Assembly: GCF_018614095.1 (NCBI RefSeq)
Contig: NZ_JAGGOY010000051.1
Span: forward strand, 16,937 to 80,936
Direction: 5' to 3'
DNA length: 64,000 nt
From: Streptomyces sp. ISL-87
Lineage (GTDB): Bacteria; Actinomycetota; Actinomycetes; Streptomycetales; Streptomycetaceae
Part shown: positions 57,692 to 64,000 of the stretch, in pieces
Layout of the letters: each line of letters opens with the position of its first letter
Position numbering within the stretch: the first letter of the stretch is position 1
The notes under the pieces: generated by a model
Told to the model about the DNA's origin: nothing
What the model saw: only the letters and a program-made list of their open reading frames with translations
The model's database searches: none
Program-made: the position numbers and the translations under genes

Positions 57692-59112
57692 TGGCCACGA
57701 GTTTCGAGGGCCACTCGCTTGAGCAGCTGATGGCGATGATCGCTGCCTTCGACCCGGAGACGGTGAAGGCGCGGGGCACGCTGCTGACGCAGGCTGCGGC
57801 TGACATCAAGTCGATCGGTGAGACTCTCAAGTCGCACAAGGTGACTGGCTGGGAGGGCGAGGCGGCGGAGGCTTTTCAGGACTGGGTGAGCCAGGCGGGC
57901 AGCGCGACGCTGCGTCTGGGTGAGTACAGCGCCAATGGTGGCAAGTACATGACGTTGGCGGCCCAGAGCATGGTCGAGGCCAAGCAGAACATGCCGGAGG
58001 CCGAGAAGGTCGCGACCGCGCAGTCCAACCTTGAGACGGCGCACAAGTATCACAATGACCCGGATGCGCAGACGTTCGGCCGTGAGGCGATGGGCGATCT
58101 GCACGAGTACCAGGTGCGGGCTGCTCAGACGATGAAGACTCTGTCGGAGTCGTACGATCAGTCGGCCAAGGAGATGGACAAGGCGCAGGCGCCTACGTTT
58201 CCGCCGCCGCCGGGGGAGTTCGTGCCGGAGGGGCACGACGGTGGTGGGTACACAGCACGTTCCGGAGGAGGCTCTGGAACAGGAGCTGGATCGAGTAGCT
58301 CATCGTTCGCGCCTCAGAGTTCCTATGACGCGCCTTCGAACGAGCCTGGCTGGGCGCCTGTTCGTCAGCCGCAGCCCGACAACACGCTGACACCGACGAC
58401 GGGACCGGGATCGGTGACGGTGCCGGGGTTCCCGGATCGTGAGGTGGGTGTCGGCCTCGACACCGTTGGGACGCTGCCGGACACGACCCTTCCCCCGACC
58501 ACGGCACTGCCGGGGCCGGTTGGCCCGGGTGGTGGCCGTATCACTCCCGGCGAAGGGATTCCGCCTTTGGCGCTGCCGCCGATCACCGGGATGCCGAAGC
58601 TCGGTGGTGGCCCGGGTCCCTTTGGTCCGTTCCCGGGTCCGAGTGCTCCCAGCGCCAAGGCCGGCGGTATCGCCAGTCTGCCTCCGCGTGACCCCGGGAT
58701 CACGGGCGGCCGACAGGTGTCCTCCACCGGGCCTGGCAGGGGCATTCCGCGTGGCACGGTCATCGGCTCGGAGGGCCCGCAGACGGGACGCGGCATGATG
58801 GGCGGGATGGGAGGCATGGGCGGTGTCGGTGGCTCCCACGGCGTCTCAGGTGGCTCCGGGGTGGGCCGTCGACTGGCCACGGAGCCGGGCGGTGTGGTCG
58901 GTGGGCGTCAGCCCGCGAAGGGCGGTCAGCCGTTCACACAGGGCGGTTCGGGCCTCGTGCGTGGGGCGGGTGCCGGTCCGGTTGCCGGTACAGGTAGCCG
59001 TAACCCCGGTAGGCGGCATAGGGATCAGGGGAGCGAACTCCCCGACTACCTGACTGAAGACGAAGAGACCTGGCAGGGCGACCGTCGTGTTGTGCCGCCT
59101 GTGATCGACTGA
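57691..59112 (+). CDS. WXG/PPE-like putative type VII secretion substrate with Gly/Pro-rich tail
   Basis: A 473-residue protein. Residues 1-170 form a helical domain with the WxG turn at HKVTGWEGEAAEAFQDWVSQAG, typical of WXG100/PPE-fold ESX proteins. From about 170 it becomes Pro/Gly/Ser-rich (FPPPPGEFVPEGHDGGG, GGMGGMGGVGGSHG), ending with a charged stretch (DYLTEDEETWQGDRRVVPPVID). The tail might span or decorate the wall. ATG 57691 overlaps the upstream TGA. The coding usage is less GC-extreme than in the operon to the left. Confidence 0.82.
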   Translation: MATSFEGHSLEQLMAMIAAFDPETVKARGTLLTQAAADIKSIGETLKSHKVTGWEGEAAEAFQDWVSQAGSATLRLGEYSANGGKYMTLAAQSMVEAKQNMPEAEKVATAQSNLETAHKYHNDPDAQTFGREAMGDLHEYQVRAAQTMKTLSESYDQSAKEMDKAQAPTFPPPPGEFVPEGHDGGGYTARSGGGSGTGAGSSSSSFAPQSSYDAPSNEPGWAPVRQPQPDNTLTPTTGPGSVTVPGFPDREVGVGLDTVGTLPDTTLPPTTALPGPVGPGGGRITPGEGIPPLALPPITGMPKLGGGPGPFGPFPGPSAPSAKAGGIASLPPRDPGITGGRQVSSTGPGRGIPRGTVIGSEGPQTGRGMMGGMGGMGGVGGSHGVSGGSGVGRRLATEPGGVVGGRQPAKGGQPFTQGGSGLVRGAGAGPVAGTGSRNPGRRHRDQGSELPDYLTEDEETWQGDRRVVPPVID

Positions 59113-59121
59113 GCAGAACGG

Positions 59122-60318
59122 ATGCTGGACGGGATGCGCATGCGGAAGGCGACCTCGGCCCTTGTGGGTCTGCTGTTGGCTGGGGTCGCCGCGACCCCGG
59201 CCCATGCGGAGAGCATTCGGGAGCGGCAGTGGCATCTCACTGCCATGAAGGCCGACGACATCTGGAAGATCAGCACGGGCAAGGGCGTTACGGTCGCCGT
59301 GATTGACAGCGGTGTGGCGCGCGTACCTGAGCTGGAGGGCCAGGTGCTTCCTGGCAAGGATTTCGCGACAGCCGAGTACGAAGGTGACGAGCGCACCGAC
59401 TACGACAAACACGGCACCACCATGGCTGCATTGATTGCCGGTTCAGGGAAGCATCCGAGTGGCGATGGCGCCTTCGGACTCGCGCCTGGAGCCAAGATTC
59501 TTCCAATCCGTGTGCCGCATGAGTTCAGCAAGAGGGCTCCGTCCTGGACAGCGGCGATTCGGTATGCGGCAGATTCGGATGCCAAGATCATCAATATCTC
59601 TCTGGGTTTGCCCACGGAGGACCCGGAGCGGCTTGAAGCCGTCAAGTACGCACTTTCCAAAGACAAGCTGATCTTCGCTGCTGTCGGGAACGATGGAGAC
59701 TCGACCAACGAGGTCAACTATCCATCTGGGACGCCAGGCGTGGTGGGCGTCGGGGCAGTGGACCCCAACGGTGCTGCGACAGCGGAATCGCAGCGCGGCC
59801 CGCAGGTAGACATCTCTGCTCCTGGCGTTGACATCGTCACGGCCTGCGCGGGCGGGACGGAAGTCTGCAAGAACCACGGAACGAGTGACGCCAGCGCCCT
59901 CACCTCCGCCTCTGCCGCGTTGCTTTGGTCCGCTCATCCGGACTGGACGAACAACCAGGTCCTCCGTGTCCTCCTGAATACCGCCGGCAAGCCCAAGGAC
60001 GGTGCCGAGCGGAACGACGGCATCGGCTATGGCGTGGTCCGTCCCCGGATCGCGCTTCCCACGCCGGGTGACCCGGGTCCGGCGGACGTGTTCCCGCTCC
60101 CCGATCTCGCGGCCGCAGACGCGGCAGCGTCGAAGTCCCCGTCCCCGTCCTCGTCTCCCGAGTCCAAGGCCCCCGAGTCCGGCAAGCCCGCGCCCGCCCC
60201 TCAGGCCGAGGAGAAGAAGGACGGCAGCGTCCTCCCCTGGATCGCCCTCGGATTGGGGGCCTGCGTGATCATCGGCGGTGCCGTCACCGCAGTCGTCGTC
60301 CGGCGCTCGAACCGCTGA
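59122..60318 (+). CDS. Mycosin (type VII secretion-associated subtilase)
   Basis: A 398-residue S8 serine protease of the MycP type: a signal peptide (GLLLAGVAATPAHA, cut near residue 29) and catalytic Asp62 (VAVIDSGV), His97 (YDKHGTTMA) and Ser255 (NHGTSDASAL). The oxyanion Asn190 is in AAVGNDGD, and C242/C249 may pair. A Pro/Ser-rich linker and one C-terminal helix (LPWIALGLGACVIIGGAVTAVVV) anchor it outside the membrane. Mycosins are required for ESX secretion. The gene shows more A/T third positions than its neighbours (ATT, TAT, AAT codons). ATG 59122 is used; ATG 59134 or 59140 are alternatives. Confidence 0.92.
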   Translation: MLDGMRMRKATSALVGLLLAGVAATPAHAESIRERQWHLTAMKADDIWKISTGKGVTVAVIDSGVARVPELEGQVLPGKDFATAEYEGDERTDYDKHGTTMAALIAGSGKHPSGDGAFGLAPGAKILPIRVPHEFSKRAPSWTAAIRYAADSDAKIINISLGLPTEDPERLEAVKYALSKDKLIFAAVGNDGDSTNEVNYPSGTPGVVGVGAVDPNGAATAESQRGPQVDISAPGVDIVTACAGGTEVCKNHGTSDASALTSASAALLWSAHPDWTNNQVLRVLLNTAGKPKDGAERNDGIGYGVVRPRIALPTPGDPGPADVFPLPDLAAADAAASKSPSPSSSPESKAPESGKPAPAPQAEEKKDGSVLPWIALGLGACVIIGGAVTAVVVRRSNR

Positions 60319-60347
60319 AAGTCCTGTCGGCAGAAGGAGAGCACCCC

Positions 60348-60770
60348 ATGGCGTTCGACGAAGAGTGGGCCGCCGCACGGACCGCGGCGGCCGCCAATGT
60401 GTCCATGCGGCTCAACCACGTACCCGCCGACCCCGGCAACGGCGGCGGCGGTGACCTCGAACTCAACCAGGACCACATCGGGGCCGTCGGGAGCGAGGCG
60501 TTCAAGCTCCACGAGCGGCTGTCCACCGACGGGAAGCACGCCAACGTGGCCACTTCCGACGCCGCGGGCGCGCTCTCGAAGGAGAGTTTCGCCAGCGGGG
60601 CGGCCCTGCTCAAGGTCAACAGCCGCTGGGAGAGTCAGGTCAAGACCTTGGTCGCCGCCTGCGCGAACATCTCCAACGGCCTCAACTACTCTCTCTCCTC
60701 CCACAACAAGGACGAGAAGCAGCTCTACGCCGAGTTCACCACTTCCAAGATCGACGAGTACCTCAAGTAG
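60348..60770 (+). CDS. WXG100-like small protein of ESX-like cassette
   Basis: A 140-residue helical protein. The second half (LSKESFASGAALLKVNSRWESQVKTLVAACANISNGLNYSL) resembles an ESX helical hairpin, with RWES in place of the WxG turn. The N-terminal part has a Gly loop (PGNGGGGDLELNQDHIGAVG). GGAG at 60337-60340 lies 7 nt before ATG 60348. It directly precedes the large protein and may be its chaperone or partner; this is inference. Confidence 0.78.
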   Translation: MAFDEEWAAARTAAAANVSMRLNHVPADPGNGGGGDLELNQDHIGAVGSEAFKLHERLSTDGKHANVATSDAAGALSKESFASGAALLKVNSRWESQVKTLVAACANISNGLNYSLSSHNKDEKQLYAEFTTSKIDEYLK

Positions 60771-60802
60771 CCCCTGGTGCGCTGAAAGGCGGCTTTAGGC
60801 AC

Positions 60803-63094
60803 GTGCTGACGTACGAGAACGTGATGAACGCACCCCTGGACAAGCTCCAGACCGCGATCCGCGACTGGGGTGCGATGGTCGCGAAGCTGGACGAGCTGGC
60901 CGAGGCGGCCCGCAACGGCATGAAGGCGAAGGCCGACAAGGCGGAGTGGAGCGGGGTCACCGCCGGCGTGGGGCGGGCGTTCATCGACAAGACGGCCAAG
61001 GAGTTCGAGGACGCGGCCAAGGAGGCCAAGGGCATCCACCTGGTCCTGACCGATGGGCACGCCACCTTCAAGGCCGCCCAGGACCAGATCAAGAAGCTGG
61101 TCGCGGAGGCGCCCGCCGCCGGTTTCCGGATCGACGAGTCCGGGCGGGTCACCGCCATCCCCCTCGCCGACCCGAAGGACCAGTACGCCGCACAGCACGA
61201 CCCGGACTACCAGGAGTCGCTGCGCAAGAACCGGGGCCTCTGGCAGGAGCGGGTCAACCGGGCCGTCGAGGACGCTCAGGACGCCGACGATTCGCTGGTC
61301 CGTGCGCTCCAGGCGAACGTCACCGACGACCACAACTTCACCACCCCGAAGTACACGACCCTGGACGCCGAGCAGGTGGACCGCGCGGCCGGCCTGATGA
61401 GGAAAGTCACCGGCGAAGGTGGCACGGCCCGCAACCCCGAGGCGCTGCGCGAGCTGGAGGACCTGCTCGACGACAACCGCAACGACCCAGAGTTCGCGAC
61501 CGGCTTCTACCGCAAAGTGGGCCCCGAGGGCACGCTGCAGGCGTACTCGAAGATGTCCCTGGATGCCACCGGCCTGGGCCAGCCCGGCCTGGACCGCGCG
61601 CTCATGGTCGGCAACATCCAGAGCGACCTCGGCGCGATGCTGGGCCTCGCCACGCACAAGGACGTCCCGAACCACCTCGACGCCGCCTGGACGACCGAAC
61701 TGATGAAGGCCGGTCACAAGGAGATGGACGTCACCGGCGTGGCCGGCGTCACTACGCGGGTGTTCGGCTACCAGGCGCTGGGCGCGCTGATGCGTGAGGG
61801 CACCTACGACACGGAGTTCCTGACGTCGGTCGGCCGCGACATGGTTGCGATGGACCGCAAGGACCCGAAGGCATGGGAGTACGGGGCCCCGTACGCCATG
61901 GCCCTCAACCAGGGCAAGGACGGCGGCCGCGGCTTCTACCCACTGACCGGACTCATGGAGGCCCTCGGTAACAACCCGGACGCGGCGACGGCCTTCTTCA
62001 ACGAGCCGGTACGCGAAGACAGCAACCATGACGGCATCGTCACCAAGGACGACAAGCCGGTCGGTGGGCAGCACGGCAAGGCGCAGGGCATGGTCGACTA
62101 CATGCTCGACAAGAAGCCTTACGTGGACGGCTTCGACGTCTCGAAGACAGGGGGCCTCCACCCGGCGCAGCAGGCCCTGGGCGATGCGCTCATGTCGGCG
62201 GTCTCCCATCGCACGCCCGGCGACGAGGACGGGGCGCCGGTCCCGCACACCAAGGAGATGGCGGCTGTCATGGAACGGGTCGTCGAGAAGATCGGCGACA
62301 AGCCGGAACTGGTCACTGGGAAGCCCGGGGAGGACGACAGCTCGCCGCTGAAGGGACTGTCCGGCCACTTCGGCGAGATGGCCGCCGAGTACATGCCGGA
62401 TATCCAGGCCTCGGCGGAAAACGGCAGCGGGATGATCAAGGCCAATGGTGAGATGGCCGAGTTCCACAAGGCCGACATGGCGGCCTTCATCGGCGCCGTG
62501 GGCCGGGACCCGGAGGCGTACGGTGCAATCTCCAACTCCCAGCGAGCTTTCACAACCACGCTCGTCAATGACGTCATCGCGCATCGCGGTGAGTACGAGG
62601 ACGTGGACGCGGCGATCAAGAGCGCTGTGCACCCGGGGGGTCAAATCGCCGGAATCCTGTCCGAGGCGAGGGCCGAAGGCACGTTCGCGGAGAACGGCCA
62701 CAAGGCTGAGGAATACGTCAAAGGCGTCGAGGACAAGGCCAAGTGGATCAACCGCGGCATCAGCGCGGCGGGCGGCAAGTACCTGGAGATGGTGCCCATG
62801 GCCGGGGACGTCGTGGAGTGGCTCCAGGAGGACATCACGGAGGGCGTGGTGGAGCGGGCGAAGAAGGACCAGGCCGAGAAGACCGGCGAGGCCAACCACA
62901 AGGCCGTGATCGACTACACGGACGCGCAGATGGAGGCGGGCAAGTCCGCGGCGCAATCGGTCCGCAAGGCGGCAGAGGGAACGGGTATGACCCAGAGGAC
63001 CATCGATGCCCTCGCCGGCGTGGCTTCGACGGAAACGGCGAACGCGCACGCGGTCGGCCGTGGCCAGGTCGTTGAGTCGAACAGGGGTTCCTGA
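60803..63094 (+). CDS. Large ESX-linked protein, putative secreted effector
   Basis: A 763-residue protein with no signal peptide or membrane helix. The N-terminus is a long helical hairpin with a WSG turn at about 49-51 (KAEWSGVTAGVGRAFIDKTAKEFEDAAKEA), as in LXG/WXG-type substrates. The middle (residues about 190-520) is a helical repeat-like region with FATGFYRKVGPEGTLQAYSK, YQALGALMREGTYDTEFL and LMEALGNNPDAATAFFNEP. The C-terminal part has a hydrophobic patch (AAGGKYLEMVPMAGDVVEWL). Similar proteins are common beside ESX genes in streptomycetes, but I know of no established function. A toxin or wall-associated role is speculative. Confidence 0.78.
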   Translation: MLTYENVMNAPLDKLQTAIRDWGAMVAKLDELAEAARNGMKAKADKAEWSGVTAGVGRAFIDKTAKEFEDAAKEAKGIHLVLTDGHATFKAAQDQIKKLVAEAPAAGFRIDESGRVTAIPLADPKDQYAAQHDPDYQESLRKNRGLWQERVNRAVEDAQDADDSLVRALQANVTDDHNFTTPKYTTLDAEQVDRAAGLMRKVTGEGGTARNPEALRELEDLLDDNRNDPEFATGFYRKVGPEGTLQAYSKMSLDATGLGQPGLDRALMVGNIQSDLGAMLGLATHKDVPNHLDAAWTTELMKAGHKEMDVTGVAGVTTRVFGYQALGALMREGTYDTEFLTSVGRDMVAMDRKDPKAWEYGAPYAMALNQGKDGGRGFYPLTGLMEALGNNPDAATAFFNEPVREDSNHDGIVTKDDKPVGGQHGKAQGMVDYMLDKKPYVDGFDVSKTGGLHPAQQALGDALMSAVSHRTPGDEDGAPVPHTKEMAAVMERVVEKIGDKPELVTGKPGEDDSSPLKGLSGHFGEMAAEYMPDIQASAENGSGMIKANGEMAEFHKADMAAFIGAVGRDPEAYGAISNSQRAFTTTLVNDVIAHRGEYEDVDAAIKSAVHPGGQIAGILSEARAEGTFAENGHKAEEYVKGVEDKAKWINRGISAAGGKYLEMVPMAGDVVEWLQEDITEGVVERAKKDQAEKTGEANHKAVIDYTDAQMEAGKSAAQSVRKAAEGTGMTQRTIDALAGVASTETANAHAVGRGQVVESNRGS

Positions 63095-63639
63095 TGCGCA
63101 CGGCCCATATCCCCCTCGCGCTCGCCGCAGCGCTGGTCGCGGCGGTAGCGCTGACCGGTTGCTCCGAGGAGAAGAAGGCGGCGGCCCCGCAGCTGCCCGA
63201 GCGCAACTGCTTCGGGATCTTCACCCGTGACGACCTGGAGCCCTTGATGGGCAAGGGCGAGGAGGTGAAGGAGTCCGGTCCAGTAGATGTGAAGCTGACC
63301 GCGGAGCGCCGGAGTGCCACGTGCAATGTCGACGTGGACGGCGAGGGACGGTTCCTCGCCTCGGCGACACGCCAGCCCCTGGACCAGAGCTTCTTCTGGA
63401 TGCGCGAGATGATCAAGCCGCCGCCGGATCCGCTGGACCTCGGAGACGAGGCCATCGTGTACGACACAGGCGCCCGCGTCGCCTTCTCCTGCAAGGGGCC
63501 CAAGGACATGTTCCATGTTGAGCTGACCGTCAGCGGCTCCATCGAGCAGATGAAGAAAGGCGAGTCCCGCCCTTTGTTCGCCAAGCTCATCAAGAAGTTC
63601 GTGGACGTGGCCAAGCAGCAGACACAGTGCGATTCGTAG
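63094..63639 (+). CDS. Lipoprotein of ESX-like cassette
   Basis: A 181-residue predicted lipoprotein: signal segment HIPLALAAALVAAVALTGC with lipobox LTGC (Cys23). The mature domain has three further Cys (RNCFGIF, SATCNV, AFSCKG) plus a Cys near the end (TQCDS), probably two disulfides. The fold resembles small DUF3558-like actinobacterial lipoproteins, but I am not certain. ATG 63094 overlaps the upstream TGA (TGATG). It is the last gene of the cassette and is followed by a terminator. Confidence 0.85.
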   Translation: MRTAHIPLALAAALVAAVALTGCSEEKKAAAPQLPERNCFGIFTRDDLEPLMGKGEEVKESGPVDVKLTAERRSATCNVDVDGEGRFLASATRQPLDQSFFWMREMIKPPPDPLDLGDEAIVYDTGARVAFSCKGPKDMFHVELTVSGSIEQMKKGESRPLFAKLIKKFVDVAKQQTQCDS

Positions 63640-63648
63640 CCGGCAGAA

Positions 63649-63679
63649 AGCCGCCCGGGGGACGTGCCCCCGGGCGGCT
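63649..63679 (+). terminator. Cassette terminator
   Basis: A perfect 13-bp stem AGCCGCCCGGGGG/CCCCCGGGCGGCT with a 5-nt loop follows the lipoprotein gene. The same element would terminate the leftward tRNA fragment. Confidence 0.85.
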
Positions 63680-63686
63680 CTGCGTT

Positions 63687-63730
63687 TGGAAGCCGTGACC
63701 GGAATCGAACCGGCGTAACTCGCTTTGCAG
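63687..63730 (-). tRNA. 3' half of a tRNA-Cys-like gene (probable att site)
   Basis: Read on the minus strand: anticodon loop CTGCAAA (anticodon GCA), nine bases of 3' anticodon stem and variable loop (GCGAGTTAC), T-arm GCCGG-TTCGATT-CCGGT, acceptor 3' strand CACGGCT, discriminator T, and an encoded CCA. U73, GCA and a 4-nt variable loop point to tRNA-Cys. No matching 5' half (D-arm, acceptor AGCCGTG) lies at the expected distance to the right. This is the classic remnant left when an element integrates by recombination in a tRNA anticodon-to-3'-end segment. Confidence 0.75.
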
Positions 63731-64000
63731 GTTTGTCTGCGTTAGATCGAACATGATCCGTACACGTCCAGGGACGTTCAGATCCGTACACTGCCAGCCG
63801 GCACGTGAGCAAGGTGTACGGCTCTGGACGGCCGTGCACGGAGACGAACGAGACGGAAACTGAGACGGGTCGGAAGCATCAACAGCATGCACCTCGCTCC
63901 CGTCTAGCCAGACGCGGCACTGCCGCCCCGGCTCCTCCTAGTACTCCAGCTGTAGATCGTGATCTTGCTGGTCGGGGGCCGTTGCGGACATGGGTGCGGC
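63731..64000. mobile_element. Possible attP-side arm of an integrated element
   Basis: The side of the tRNA fragment where its 5' half should be holds non-coding DNA with two direct copies of GATCCGTACAC (63755-63765 and 63781-63791) and an inverted copy GTGTACGG (63814-63821). These could be integrase or excisionase arm sites. No integrase is within the window, so the element itself is inferred to continue to the right. Confidence 0.45.

Noticed and set aside
63687..63900. Complete tRNA interrupted by an intron
   Set aside because: An AGCCGTA occurs about 100 nt to the right, but it does not match the acceptor arm fully and no D-arm or anticodon 5' stem can be placed. A half gene at an att site is simpler.

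Overview
The window is high-GC actinobacterial chromosome, almost certainly Streptomyces. It carries a SecA without a metal-binding tail, the large 1,655-residue NAD-glutamate dehydrogenase, an adjacent kinase pair matching PkaA/PkaB, ftsEX, smpB with ssrA, an NnaR-type HemD/winged-helix regulator, HU and murA. GTG and TTG starts are common and several genes look leaderless. The order resembles the conserved core of Streptomyces chromosomes.

Layout. 1-9829: 3' part of secA, an Rv3235-like protein, a DUF6912-type protein coupled to a HAD hydrolase, and gdh. 9901-14779: cell-surface glycopolymer genes (two-part ABC exporter, TetR regulator, GT2/CDP-glycerol glycerophosphotransferase fusion). 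14900-18571: sugar ABC importer without its own ATPase. 18690-25868: FHA-FtsK-like protein divergent from two Ser/Thr kinases. 26069-28820: Fe(II)/2-oxoglutarate-type oxygenase, prfB and a zinc-ribbon membrane peptide. 29054-32458: ftsE, ftsX, an S41 protease and smpB. 32542-33551: tmRNA followed by a YefM-YoeB toxin-antitoxin pair. 33732-37614: MFS exporter with divergent LysR, then a NarK nitrate transporter. 37720-43418: nnaR, a GNAT acetyltransferase, a CGNR regulator and a HelD-like ATPase, separated by repeat-rich intergenic DNA. 43419-44206: repeats plus a candidate small RNA. 44207-50943: malic enzyme, HU, murA, YqgE, DUF3039 and a GH20 hexosaminidase. 51196-57061: a three-subunit molybdenum hydroxylase operon with two unusual subunits. 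57209-63639: a six-gene type VII secretion (ESX)-like cassette with a mycosin but no EccC ATPase. 63687-64000: the 3' half of a tRNA-Cys-like gene, which looks like the attachment junction of an integrated element lying to the right.

How the genes fit together. Nitrogen and carbon nodes (gdh, narK, nnaR, malic enzyme) sit among envelope and division genes (tagGH/tagF-like, murA, ftsEX, hexosaminidase). The kinases and the FHA protein form a likely phospho-signalling cluster. prfB, smpB, ssrA and the YoeB ribosome-dependent mRNase form a translation-termination and rescue neighbourhood.

The least explained parts are the ESX-like cassette next to the tRNA remnant, the molybdenum hydroxylase whose catalytic-glutamate segment and iron-sulfur subunit depart from the family, paired palindromes around the TetR gene, a family of intergenic palindromic repeats, and a candidate small RNA upstream of the malic enzyme.
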